Below the pieces are notes generated by a model, which ran no database searches, had not been told where the DNA came from, and saw only the letters and a list, made by a program, of their open reading frames with translations. 64,000 nt of DNA, taken from DAMCZI01 sp032095175 (GTDB taxonomy: Bacteria; Bacillota; Clostridia; Clostridiales; Caloramatoraceae). The position numbers and the translations under genes are program-made. The first letter of the stretch is position 1, and each line of letters starts with the position of its first letter. Positions 42,747-51,609 of the stretch are shown here, in pieces. Location: the NCBI GenBank assembly GCA_032095175.1, contig DAMCZI010000010.1, positions 60,901-124,900 of the forward strand, written 5' to 3'.

Positions 42747-43352
42747 ATGACTTCTATTGATAATTTAAAGAAAAGCCTTCTAAAGGATGACGAAGTCAAG
42801 GCATTAGATATTAAAAAGGAAGCTGATGCAAAGGCTGCCGATATGATTAAGAGTGCTGAGATAAAGGCAAAGGCTGTCATGGAGGACATGAAAGCCAAGG
42901 CTGAAAAGGATGGAATGGATAAGAAGGAAAGAATGCTTTCTAGAGCACATTTGGATGCTAGAAATTCTATTCTTGAAGCAAAACAGAAGGCAATTGATAA
43001 TGTTTTAAATGCAGCTGTTGAAAGAGTTTCTCAGATGTCTGACAGTGAGTATGAAAATCTTTTGGAGAGAATGCTTTTAAACAGTGTTGAAACTGGAGAT
43101 GAGGAAGTAATATTCTCAAAGAAAGATAAGGCAAGAATTCAGCCTGCTTTCTTTGCAAGAGTCAATGAAAAACTAGCTTCCTCAGGGAAGAAGGGTATGC
43201 TTACATTAAGCAATGAAACCATGAATATAACCTCTGGTTTTGTGCTGAGGCGTGGAGGACTTGAAATAAACAATTCCATTGAAGCGCAGATAAGAATACT
43301 TCGTGATAGCCTTGAGGGTGAAATAGCCAGCCTTCTATTTGAAGGAAGGTAA
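42747..43352 (+). CDS. V-type ATPase subunit E (peripheral stalk)
   Basis: A 201-residue protein with a long N-terminal coiled coil rich in Lys/Ala/Glu and a globular C-terminal head, the usual AtpE/NtpE plan. ATG 42747 is chosen; a GTG at 42738 lies in the ribosome site GGGAGTG. It pairs with subunit H to form the stalk holding the A3B3 head. Confidence 0.9.
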   Translation: MTSIDNLKKSLLKDDEVKALDIKKEADAKAADMIKSAEIKAKAVMEDMKAKAEKDGMDKKERMLSRAHLDARNSILEAKQKAIDNVLNAAVERVSQMSDSEYENLLERMLLNSVETGDEEVIFSKKDKARIQPAFFARVNEKLASSGKKGMLTLSNETMNITSGFVLRRGGLEINNSIEAQIRILRDSLEGEIASLLFEGR

Positions 43353-43373
43353 CCTCACAAGGAGGGTAAATAA

Positions 43374-44363
43374 ATGGATTATACTATTTTTGCTCAAAGT
43401 ATTGCCCAGATACGAGTATATGAGACTAGAATGATAAATAGGGCAAAGATTGAAGCTTTAGTTGAAGCAAAGGATTTTTCCGAATGCATCAGGCTGCTTC
43501 AAGATGGTCAGTACAGTAAATATGTAGCTATGCCTTCCTATGAGGAAGGGCTTAAGCTGGCCCTTGAGGATTTATATAGGGAAATGTATAAAATGATTCC
43601 TGTTAAGGCAGTTGTTGATGTACTTGCAGCAAGATATGATGGACATAATATTAAAAGTCTTATAAAGGGTAAGCTTGCTGGAGTTGATACCAATGGAATA
43701 CTTATTAATGCAGGTACAATAACAGTAGACAGCCTTAGATATGCAATTAAGGAAGGAAACTATAAGGAAATACCAGAAATTTTAGTTGATTATATTGTAA
43801 GAGCCTTTGATGAATATAGAAATACACAGGATCCAAAGGATATAGACATTACAATAGACAAGGGTATGTATAAATATGCTCTTGATATTGCAAAAAAGAG
43901 TAAAATGGATTACCTTGAAGAAATCGTAAGGCGTCTGATTGATATAACCAACATAAAGACCTTCGTAAGGATCAGAGCTCAGGAAAAGGGAATTGAATTC
44001 CTTGAAAGAGCACTTATCGATGGAGGATATGTTGAACGGGATGTATTCATTTCTTATGTAAATGATTCTCTTGAAAAGTTTGCTGGCAAGGTGGTTTATA
44101 CAGACTACTCAAAGTGGGCAAATGAGGGATTGGAAGAATACATTAGAAATGGTGATTTAGGAAAGCTTGAAAGATATGCTGATAATTTCTTAATCAGCAC
44201 TTTAAAGGAAGTAAAGCTTGTTAGCTTTGGTCCTGAGCCGATAGTGGGATATATACTGGCAAAGGAAAATGAGATTAAAATATTGAGAATTATACTGACG
44301 GGAAAGAAAAATAATGTTAATCCCGATACCATAAGGGAAAGGCTGCGTGATGTTTATGTATAA
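43374..44363 (+). CDS. V-type ATPase subunit C (d-type, central stalk base)
   Basis: A 329-residue all-helical protein of the AtpC/NtpC family, which seats the DF shaft on the K ring. Recognisable segments include R-V-Y-E-T-R-M-I and D-G-H-N-I-K-S-L-I-K-G. AGGAGGG precedes ATG 43374. The end overlaps the start of subunit F. Confidence 0.92.
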   Translation: MDYTIFAQSIAQIRVYETRMINRAKIEALVEAKDFSECIRLLQDGQYSKYVAMPSYEEGLKLALEDLYREMYKMIPVKAVVDVLAARYDGHNIKSLIKGKLAGVDTNGILINAGTITVDSLRYAIKEGNYKEIPEILVDYIVRAFDEYRNTQDPKDIDITIDKGMYKYALDIAKKSKMDYLEEIVRRLIDITNIKTFVRIRAQEKGIEFLERALIDGGYVERDVFISYVNDSLEKFAGKVVYTDYSKWANEGLEEYIRNGDLGKLERYADNFLISTLKEVKLVSFGPEPIVGYILAKENEIKILRIILTGKKNNVNPDTIRERLRDVYV

Positions 44364-44679
44364 GATTGGTGTTGTTGGTGAAAGAGACGCAGTCATAGCA
44401 TTTCTAGCCCTTGGTATGACTGTTAAATCCGTTGAAGGTCCTGAAGAAGCAATGAAGGCTGTAGACGGAATGGCAAGGGAGGGCTATGGCCTTATATTTG
44501 TAACGGAAACCATAGCAAAGGATATAGAAGAGACAATTGAAAGGTACAAAAACGAGATGCTTCCGGCTATCATTTTAATACCAGGAAGTCAGGGAAGCCT
44601 TGGAATTGGACTTTCAAAGATTAGAAAAAACGTAGAAAAAGCTGTCGGTGTGGATATTTTATCAAAGAAAGAGGGTTGA
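44350..44679 (+). CDS. V-type ATPase subunit F
   Basis: About 109 residues with the F-subunit start Y-K-I-G-V-V-G-E-R-D-A-V and the tail I-P-G-S-Q-G-S-L-G. It binds the DF shaft and modulates activity. ATG 44350 or ATG 44356 may be the start; AAAGG at 44338 fits the first better. It overlaps the subunit C gene by 14 bp. Confidence 0.9.
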   Translation: MFMYKIGVVGERDAVIAFLALGMTVKSVEGPEEAMKAVDGMAREGYGLIFVTETIAKDIEETIERYKNEMLPAIILIPGSQGSLGIGLSKIRKNVEKAVGVDILSKKEG

Positions 44680-44683
44680 TGGC

Positions 44684-46456
44684 TTGAACACTGGAAGAGT
44701 AATTAAGGTTTCAGGACCTCTAGTTATCGCAGAGGCCATGGAACATGCAAAGATGTTCGACGTTGTAAGAGTTGGCAGTAAGAAGCTAATTGGAGAAATA
44801 ATAGAAATGAGAGGTGACAGAGCCTCCATTCAGGTATATGAGGAGACAGCAGGAATAGGACCAGGGGAACCAGTTGTAACAACTGAGGAACCTCTAAGTG
44901 TTGAACTTGGACCAGGACTTATTGAGGCCATGTTTGACGGTATTCAAAGACCTCTTGAAAGAATTGCAGAGGTTGCTGGAAACTTTATTACAAGGGGTAT
45001 AGACGTTCCAGTTTTAGACAGAGAGAAGAAGTGGGATTTTAAAGCTGTTAAGAATCCAGGAGACAAGGTTGTTGCTGGGGATATATTAGGTACAGTTCAG
45101 GAAACAACAATAATTGAACATAGAATTATGGTTCCATATGGATTTGAGGGAGAGATAGTTGAACTTAAGTCCGGAGAATTTACAGTAACTGATGTTATTG
45201 GAATTATAAAGACAAACAGCGGTGAAACAAAGGAAGTTACAATGATGCAGAAGTGGCCTGTAAGAAAGGGAAGACCTTATAAAAATAAGATTGCCCCTGA
45301 AGAGCCAATGATTACAGGACAAAGAGTAATAGATACATTCTTCCCAGTTGCAAAGGGAGGAACAGCTTGTGTTCCAGGACCATTCGGAAGTGGAAAGACA
45401 GTTGTTCAGCATCAGCTTGCAAAGTGGGCAGATGCTGAGTTGATAGTTTATGTTGGATGCGGCGAACGTGGTAATGAGATGACGGATGTTCTTATGGAAT
45501 TCCCTGAGTTAAAGGATCCAAAGACAGGGGAACCATTGATGAAAAGAACAGTTCTTATTGCAAATACATCAAACATGCCAGTTGCTGCCCGTGAAGCATC
45601 AATTTATACAGGAATAACAATTGCTGAATACTTTAGAGACATGGGATATTCAGTAGCTATAATGGCAGACTCAACATCAAGATGGGCAGAGGCTCTTCGT
45701 GAAATGTCAGGACGTCTTGAGGAAATGCCTGGTGAAGAAGGTTATCCAGCATACTTAACCTCCCGTCTTGCTGAGTTCTATGAAAGAGCAGGAAAGGTTG
45801 TATGCCTTGGGAATGAAGAAAGAATTGGAGCACTTACAGTTATAGGTGCCGTTTCACCTCCTGGTGGAGACCTTTCAGAGCCAGTTACCCAGGCAACCCT
45901 TAAGGTTGTTAAGGTATTCTGGGGACTTGATGCACAGCTTGCATACAAGAGGCACTTCCCAGCAATTAACTGGTTAAACAGCTACTCGTTATACCTTGAT
46001 AAGATAGCTCCATACATTGAAAAACAGGGCGTAGAGGGCTGGAATGAGATTGAAACTGAAGCAATGAGAGTACTTGAAGAGGAATCAGAGCTTCAGGAAA
46101 TAGTAAGACTTGTAGGTATTGATGCACTTTCAGAGAAGGATAGATTAACTCTTGAGGCTGCAAGGTCATTAAGAGAGGATTATTTACATCAGAACGCCTT
46201 TCATGAAGTGGACACATATACTTCAATAGAAAAACAGCATAAGATGCTAAACTTGATACTTGATTTCTATCATCTTGGACAGAAAGCCCTAAGCGAAGGA
46301 GCATACCTAAGCAAGGTACTTTCACTTCCTGTAAGGGAGAAAATTGCAAGGGCTAAGTATATTTCTGAAACTGAAATGGCAAGGATAGATGAAATATCAG
46401 CTGCCCTCAAAGAGGAAATGGAGTCTTTAGCAGGGGGAGGCGTAACTAATGCTTAA
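44684..46456 (+). CDS. atpA: V-type ATPase catalytic subunit A
   Basis: A 590-residue catalytic subunit with the P-loop G-P-F-G-S-G-K-T, the extra non-homologous region near residues 120-190, and M-A-D-S-T-S-R-W-A-E-A. The start is TTG 44684, giving N-T-G-R-V-I-K-V-S-G-P at the N-terminus as in relatives. The longer frame from 44648 would overlap subunit F and lacks a ribosome site. It hydrolyses or makes ATP at the A-B interface. Confidence 0.95.
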   Translation: MNTGRVIKVSGPLVIAEAMEHAKMFDVVRVGSKKLIGEIIEMRGDRASIQVYEETAGIGPGEPVVTTEEPLSVELGPGLIEAMFDGIQRPLERIAEVAGNFITRGIDVPVLDREKKWDFKAVKNPGDKVVAGDILGTVQETTIIEHRIMVPYGFEGEIVELKSGEFTVTDVIGIIKTNSGETKEVTMMQKWPVRKGRPYKNKIAPEEPMITGQRVIDTFFPVAKGGTACVPGPFGSGKTVVQHQLAKWADAELIVYVGCGERGNEMTDVLMEFPELKDPKTGEPLMKRTVLIANTSNMPVAAREASIYTGITIAEYFRDMGYSVAIMADSTSRWAEALREMSGRLEEMPGEEGYPAYLTSRLAEFYERAGKVVCLGNEERIGALTVIGAVSPPGGDLSEPVTQATLKVVKVFWGLDAQLAYKRHFPAINWLNSYSLYLDKIAPYIEKQGVEGWNEIETEAMRVLEEESELQEIVRLVGIDALSEKDRLTLEAARSLREDYLHQNAFHEVDTYTSIEKQHKMLNLILDFYHLGQKALSEGAYLSKVLSLPVREKIARAKYISETEMARIDEISAALKEEMESLAGGGVTNA

Positions 46457-47831
46457 GGAATATAGAACTATAAGGGAGGTTGCAGGCCCTTTGATGCTTG
46501 TTGATCAGGTAGAGAATGCAACCTTTGATGAACTTGTTGAAATAGAAACTCAAACTGGAGAAATTAGACGTGGTAGAGTACTTGAAGTAAATGGAGATAA
46601 GGCACTTGTACAGCTTTTTGAAAGCTCAGCAGGTATAAATATTAAGAACAGTAAGGTTAGATTCCTTGGAAGAACCCTTGAACTTGGAGTTTCCATGGAT
46701 ATGTTAGGAAGGGTATTTGATGGACTTGGAAGACCAAAGGATGGTGGACCTAAGATAATACCTGAAAAGAGACTAGACATTGCAGGAGAACCTATAAACC
46801 CAGTGTCTAGAGACTATCCTTCAGAGTTTATTCAGACTGGTATATCAGCAATAGATGGTTTGAATACACTTGTTAGAGGACAGAAACTTCCTATATTCTC
46901 AGGTTCAGGACTTCCACACTCAAGGCTTGCAGCACAGATTGCAAGACAGGCAAGAGTTTTAGCGGAAGGCAGCAAGTTTGCCGTTGTATTTGCTGCAATG
47001 GGAATAACATTTGAAGAAGCAGACTTTTTTATACAAGACTTTACAAAGACTGGTGCCATTGACAGGGCAGTTCTATTTATGAATCTTGCAAATGACCCTG
47101 CAATTGAAAGAATTGCAACACCTAGAATGGCACTTACCTGTGCAGAGTATCTTGCATACCAGAAAGGAATGCACGTGCTTGTTATAATGACAGATATGAC
47201 AAACTATGCGGAAGCTCTAAGAGAGGTTTCAGCAGCAAGAAAGGAAGTACCAGGAAGAAGAGGATATCCAGGATACCTGTATACAGACCTTTCAATGCTT
47301 TATGAAAGAGCAGGAAGAATAAAGGGTGTAGAGGGTTCAATAACCCAGATACCAATACTAACAATGCCAGAAGATGATAAGACCCATCCAATTCCTGACC
47401 TTACAGGATACATTACAGAGGGTCAGATAATATTAAGTAGAGAGCTTTACAAGAGAGGGATAATGCCTCCTATAGATGTTCTTCCATCTCTTTCAAGACT
47501 TAAGGATAAGGGTATAGGAAGAGAAAAAACAAGAGAAGATCATGCAGATACTATGAACCAGCTTTTTGCAGCCTATGCTCAGGGTAAACAGGCAAAGGAA
47601 TTAGCAGTAATCCTTGGTGAATCAGCTCTTTCAGATACTGATAAGCTTTATGCAAAGTTTGCAGATGAATTTGAAAAGAAGTATGTATCCCAGGGAGAAT
47701 ATGCAAACAGAAGCATAGAGGAAACCCTAAACCTTGGATGGGACCTTCTATCAATACTCCCACGTGGTGAATTGAAGAGAATAAGGGATGAATACATTGA
47801 TAAATACCTTCCCAAAAGAGGGGATGAATAG
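46449..47831 (+). CDS. atpB: V-type ATPase regulatory subunit B
   Basis: The 460-residue subunit resembles A but lacks the catalytic P-loop (F-S-G-S-G-L-P-H-S takes its place). E-V-P-G-R-R-G-Y-P-G-Y-L-Y-T-D-L is the standard signature. It overlaps the A gene by 8 bp, which helps equal synthesis of A and B. Confidence 0.95.
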   Translation: MLKEYRTIREVAGPLMLVDQVENATFDELVEIETQTGEIRRGRVLEVNGDKALVQLFESSAGINIKNSKVRFLGRTLELGVSMDMLGRVFDGLGRPKDGGPKIIPEKRLDIAGEPINPVSRDYPSEFIQTGISAIDGLNTLVRGQKLPIFSGSGLPHSRLAAQIARQARVLAEGSKFAVVFAAMGITFEEADFFIQDFTKTGAIDRAVLFMNLANDPAIERIATPRMALTCAEYLAYQKGMHVLVIMTDMTNYAEALREVSAARKEVPGRRGYPGYLYTDLSMLYERAGRIKGVEGSITQIPILTMPEDDKTHPIPDLTGYITEGQIILSRELYKRGIMPPIDVLPSLSRLKDKGIGREKTREDHADTMNQLFAAYAQGKQAKELAVILGESALSDTDKLYAKFADEFEKKYVSQGEYANRSIEETLNLGWDLLSILPRGELKRIRDEYIDKYLPKRGDE

Positions 47832-47833
47832 CT

Positions 47834-48463
47834 ATGAGGCTTAATGTAAACCCCACTAGAATGGAGCTTACAAGTCTTAAAAAGAGAATTAAGACTGCAG
47901 TAAGGGGTCACAAACTCCTTAAGGATAAGCAGGATGAGTTGATGAAAAGATTCATCGACCTGGTTAGAAGGAACAATGATTTAAGGGAAGAAGTAGAAGA
48001 AGAGCTAACCGGCTCCCTTAAGGAATTTATGATGGCAAAGGCAGTTATGTCAACTGAGCTTTTCGAGGAAGCGATGATAATTCCTACTGAAAAGGTAGAA
48101 CTTGATGTTTCCAAGAAAAATATAATGAGCGTTAATGTTCCAATAATGCAGTTTGTAAGAAACAGCAAGGAAGGTTCAAGCATCTATCCCTATGGTTTTG
48201 CACAAACTTCTGGTGAACTTGATGGCGCTATTAAAAAGCTCTATGACATTCTTCCAAAGCTATTAGAGCTTGCTGAGGTAGAAAAGGCATGCCAGCTAAT
48301 GGCCGACGAAATAGAAAAGACCAGAAGAAGGGTTAATGCCCTCGAATACGTAATGATTCCTCAGCTTGAGGAAACCATCAAGTATATAACCATGAAGCTT
48401 GATGAAAACGAAAGAGGAAACCTCACAAGACTTATGAAAGTAAAAACAATGATACAAAAATAA
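47834..48463 (+). CDS. atpD: V-type ATPase subunit D (central shaft)
   Basis: A 209-residue coiled-coil protein starting with the family pattern N-V-N-P-T-R-M-E-L and with a late R-R-R-V-N-A-L-E-Y. It forms the rotating shaft with F. It is the last gene of the operon; the terminator follows at once. Confidence 0.94.
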   Translation: MRLNVNPTRMELTSLKKRIKTAVRGHKLLKDKQDELMKRFIDLVRRNNDLREEVEEELTGSLKEFMMAKAVMSTELFEEAMIIPTEKVELDVSKKNIMSVNVPIMQFVRNSKEGSSIYPYGFAQTSGELDGAIKKLYDILPKLLELAEVEKACQLMADEIEKTRRRVNALEYVMIPQLEETIKYITMKLDENERGNLTRLMKVKTMIQK

Positions 48464-48465
48464 AG

Positions 48466-48495
48466 GCTTCGGGCTTAACTGCCCGAAGCTTTTCA
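48466..48495 (+). terminator. Terminator of the V-ATPase operon
   Basis: GCTTCGGGC-TTAACT-GCCCGAAGC then TTTTC; a strong stem. Confidence 0.9.
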
Positions 48496-48592
48496 TTTAT
48501 GAGTATGAATAATTGGCATATTCATGAATAAATTTAGTATTGAGAAATTGATGATATATAATTGGAATTTAATGATAGTTTGGCTTTGGGGG

Positions 48593-49060
48593 ATGATGTT
48601 ATTGGAAAGTAGCATAATACTTTTGGTCATAATTGCAGCAGCAATATTGGGAAAGGCTGAGTCGGTAGCCATTGCGGGGTGTACATTGTTGATAATGAAG
48701 CTGATACATGTTGATAAATATGTTTTCCCGATTTTAGAAAAAGGTGGTGTAGCCTGGGGATTGGTACTGCTGATTGCAGCTATATTAATTCCTATAGCAA
48801 GTGGTAAGATAAACTTTGTAAATATTAAGGGCGTTTTTAGTTCATGGATTGGTGTTGTTGCTTTAATTCTTTCATTTTTAACAACATACCTAAGTGGACT
48901 TGGACTAAAGTATTTGACTTCTGAAGGGCATGGAGATGTTATGCCAGCTATGATCTTAGGTGCGGTGGCAGCAGCAGCTTTCTTAGGGGGAGTTCCTGTT
49001 GGGCCATTGATTACATCGGGGATGCTTGCATTGATTGCTAAGCTTATTGGAAAGAAATAA
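48593..49060 (+). CDS. UPF0756 (DUF441) membrane protein, YeaL-like
   Basis: About 155 residues with four hydrophobic helices and the family end G-G-V-P-V-G-P-L-I-T-S-G. The function of the family is unknown. An open frame reaches back to 48524 but has no ribosome site. The real start is near 48593, 48596 or TTG 48602. The last gives proper spacing from GGGGGATGAT and matches the E. coli YeaL N-terminus in length. Confidence 0.85.
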   Translation: MMLLESSIILLVIIAAAILGKAESVAIAGCTLLIMKLIHVDKYVFPILEKGGVAWGLVLLIAAILIPIASGKINFVNIKGVFSSWIGVVALILSFLTTYLSGLGLKYLTSEGHGDVMPAMILGAVAAAAFLGGVPVGPLITSGMLALIAKLIGKK

Positions 49061-49074
49061 ATATTTTTTAGCAG

Positions 49075-49122
49075 TTAGGCATATGACATAAAATACTGAC
49101 TTGTTATTTTCTTTAATATGCC
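49075..49122. repeat. Hairpin AGGCATAT...ATATGCCT
   Basis: An 8-bp stem with a loop of about 32 nt after the UPF0756 gene. The loop contains TTTTCTTTAATAYG, a string that also occurs near 54615 and, inverted, in the palindrome at 55653. It could be a weak terminator. Confidence 0.4.
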
Positions 49123-49189
49123 TTAAGTAATCATGTTAACTGGTCGATTGTAATAGTATAGGCCAAGAATGAATCAGGCGGTGTTGCAT

Positions 49190-49774
49190 ATGAAGAAAAA
49201 GATAATTGCTATATTAGTAATTTTAATATTTACAGTTGGTGCAGCCTATCATTTCTATACTGTAGTAGGATTAAAAAGAAAGATTAAAACTTTGAAATAT
49301 CAACAGGATATTTCAACTGCACTTCATAACAAAAATGTGAAAAAGGATATTGATTTTTATAAAAGTTTTTCTGAAAGAGCTGTAAATCTTTTAAATGATG
49401 AGCAGATTATTGAGCTTGCAAAGGAAGAGTGGAAATATAGCCTTTTAATTAATGGCAAAGAGTTTAATGGTGATGAAGTAAAAATTGAGGGAAACACCCT
49501 TGATATGGTGATTTCAGAAAATAGAAGTTCTAACAGCCTTTTACCTGAGGAATTGATTATGAAGGGGCAAATACCAAACTATTTCTATAAACAAATTAAA
49601 GTAGAATCAGAGGTTCCACCTGAGGTAACAAATAAGGATGGGGAATATTCAACTGAAGTACATTATAAATTTTCATACCTTTCAAGAGGAGACAAGATTA
49701 AAATAACCCTATCCGATGCATTAAAGGAAAGGTTGAAATTGAAAAACACGAAATATATCATATATATAAAATAG
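49190..49774 (+). CDS. Hypothetical membrane-anchored protein
   Basis: A 194-residue protein with one N-terminal helix (I-I-A-I-L-V-I-L-I-F-T-V-G-A-A) followed by a charged, extracytoplasmic part of alpha-then-beta character. No motif is recognised. ATG 49190 follows AGGCGG; an ATG at 49169 is upstream of that site. It stands alone and ends inside a terminator. Confidence 0.65.
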   Translation: MKKKIIAILVILIFTVGAAYHFYTVVGLKRKIKTLKYQQDISTALHNKNVKKDIDFYKSFSERAVNLLNDEQIIELAKEEWKYSLLINGKEFNGDEVKIEGNTLDMVISENRSSNSLLPEELIMKGQIPNYFYKQIKVESEVPPEVTNKDGEYSTEVHYKFSYLSRGDKIKITLSDALKERLKLKNTKYIIYIK

Positions 49775-49802
49775 GTTTATGACTCTGATGAGTCATAAAC
49801 CT
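49773..49802. terminator. Two-way terminator between convergent genes
   Basis: AGGTTTATGACTC-TGAT-GAGTCATAAACCT, a 13-bp perfect stem with TATTTTTA after it on the plus strand. It overlaps the stop codon of the upstream gene. Confidence 0.85.
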
Positions 49803-49829
49803 TATTTTTATAATATAATTTAATACGCC

Positions 49830-50318
49830 TTATTTTGCGCCACACTCCACATCTATTCCTCTAAGAGTTCCGACTGCATGTTTAAGTACTGGAAGTATAA
49901 CTACAAGATTTTCTCTTACTGCTTTACTGCTTCCAGGAAGGTTTATAATAATGCTGTTTTTTCTAATTCCGGAAACTGCTCTTGAAAGCATTGCCATTGG
50001 AGTGATTTGAAGAGATTTATATCTCATGGCTTCTGGGATACCTGGTATCTGTTTCTCAATTACAGCAAGTGTTGCTTCTGGTGTAACATCTCTTTTGGAA
50101 AAACCAGTTCCACCAGTGGTAAAAATCAAATCTAAATCCAATTCATCGCACAGTCTAATCAATTCCCTTGATATCATTTCTTTTTCATCAGGAATTATTA
50201 TGTACTCAGTAACTTCACACCCTATTCCTTTTAACATCTCAGTAATAGCAGGTCCAGAGGTATCATTTCTCAAACCCTGTGAACCTTTATCGCTTACTGT
50301 TATAACACCTGCCTTCAT
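49830..50318 (-). CDS. MogA/MoaB-family molybdopterin adenylyltransferase
   Basis: A 162-residue protein with G-V-I-T-V-S-D-K-G, T-T-G-G-T-G-F-S-K-R-D-V-T-P-E-A-T and N-L-P-G-S-S-K-A-V-R-E, the MogA/MoaB signature. It adenylates molybdopterin before metal insertion by MoeA. ATG 50318 with GGTGG is used; the frame extends to 50366 without a ribosome site. It is divergent from two moeA-type genes. Confidence 0.92.
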   Translation of the reverse strand: MKAGVITVSDKGSQGLRNDTSGPAITEMLKGIGCEVTEYIIIPDEKEMISRELIRLCDELDLDLIFTTGGTGFSKRDVTPEATLAVIEKQIPGIPEAMRYKSLQITPMAMLSRAVSGIRKNSIIINLPGSSKAVRENLVVILPVLKHAVGTLRGIDVECGAK

Positions 50319-50351
50319 AATCACACCACCAATTAAAATTAGATTAATCAT

Positions 50352-50383
50352 ATTATACCATAGCATCCATGTAATGGTATAAT
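50352..50383. promoter_or_regulatory. Divergent promoter palindrome between mog and moeA
   Basis: ATTATACCAT and ATGGTATAAT form a perfect 10-bp inverted repeat 12 bp apart. Each arm includes a TATAAT -10 box, one for each direction. A single regulator bound at the centre could control both units. Confidence 0.6.
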
Positions 50384-50409
50384 TATCTTAATAAATTGGG
50401 GGTGGTTAT

Positions 50410-51597
50410 TTGTTAAAGGTTATTTCAGTTGATGAATGCATTAACTTATTTGGGAATATTAGAATAGTTGAGGATGAAGAGGTTGATATAGATGATGCCT
50501 TAAATAGAGTTCTTTCTACAGATATAGTATCCAAACAAAATCTTCCTGGATTTAACCGCTCTTCTGTTGATGGGTATGCATTAAAAGCAAAGGATACATA
50601 TCTCTGCAGTGAAAGTATGCCTGCTGTTTTATGTTACAAGGGAGAAATAAAAATAGGGATAAAGCCTGAAATAGATATAGAAGATGGAGAATGTGTATAT
50701 ATTCCAACAGGAGGCATGATGCCAAAGGGTGCGGATGGCGTTGCTATGATTGAGGATTGTGAGGGGCTTAAGGGTGATATAGTTGTTAACAAGAGCCTTG
50801 CAAGATGGGAGAATGTTGTATTTGAGGATGATGATGTAGCTTGTGGCAACCTTGTAATTGGCAGTGGAACAACTATTAATTCAAACCATGCTGCAGTTCT
50901 TTCAGGACTTGGAAAAACAAGAGTCAGGGTAAAAAGAAGGATAAGGGTTGGAATAATATCAACTGGAGATGAATTGATTTCCCCTTATGATGAACAGGAG
51001 GTTCCAAAGGTAAGAGATATAAATGGATTTTATTTAAAACAGGTTCTAAAGGAGGATGGGTGTCTTCCAAATTACTATGGAATTGTTGGTGATGATGAAG
51101 AAGATCTTTATAACTCTGTTAAGATGGCATTGGATGAAAATGATATGGTGTTTTTATCTGGAGGAAGCTCTGCAGGTAATAGAGATTTTACCATAAACAT
51201 TATGGAGAGGCTTGGAAGGGTACTCTTTCATGGAATTGCAGTTAAACCAGGTAAACCAACGCTTATGGCAGATTGCCATGGAAAATATATAATAGGCCTC
51301 CCTGGTCATCCACTGTCATGTGCTGTTGTATACAGATTTATAATAAAAAAGCTTATTGATTCAATGTATTGTAGAAAAAGGGATGAATTATATATTGAGG
51401 GAGCTATGGCGCAAAACTATCATAAGGCAAAGGGGAGAGAGGAATATCTTCCTGTTACCATAAAGGATGGAATCGTGAATCCCATATATGTAAAATCCTC
51501 TGCTATTAGTGTAATAGCAAGGTGTAGGGGCTTTGTGAGGATTGAAAGGGATGCAGAGGGAATATTAGAAGGACAAAGGGTAGAAGTACTTCTATAG
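50410..51597 (+). CDS. moeA: Molybdopterin molybdotransferase MoeA
   Basis: A 395-residue MoeA: P-G-F-N-R-S-S-V-D-G-Y-A-L near the start, P-T-G-G-M-M-P-K-G-A-D, S-T-G-D-E-L and L-P-G-H-P-L-S. It inserts molybdate (or tungstate) into adenylated molybdopterin. The start is TTG 50410 after GGGGGTGG. It lies 12 bp before a second, longer MoeA, an arrangement common in anaerobes that may separate Mo and W use. Confidence 0.93.
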   Translation: MLKVISVDECINLFGNIRIVEDEEVDIDDALNRVLSTDIVSKQNLPGFNRSSVDGYALKAKDTYLCSESMPAVLCYKGEIKIGIKPEIDIEDGECVYIPTGGMMPKGADGVAMIEDCEGLKGDIVVNKSLARWENVVFEDDDVACGNLVIGSGTTINSNHAAVLSGLGKTRVRVKRRIRVGIISTGDELISPYDEQEVPKVRDINGFYLKQVLKEDGCLPNYYGIVGDDEEDLYNSVKMALDENDMVFLSGGSSAGNRDFTINIMERLGRVLFHGIAVKPGKPTLMADCHGKYIIGLPGHPLSCAVVYRFIIKKLIDSMYCRKRDELYIEGAMAQNYHKAKGREEYLPVTIKDGIVNPIYVKSSAISVIARCRGFVRIERDAEGILEGQRVEVLL

Positions 51598-51609
51598 GAG
51601 GGTGTTAAT

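Noticed and set aside
44648..44683. Upstream start of V-ATPase subunit A
   Set aside because: It overlaps the F gene and adds residues absent from the family; TTG 44684 gives the conserved N-terminus.
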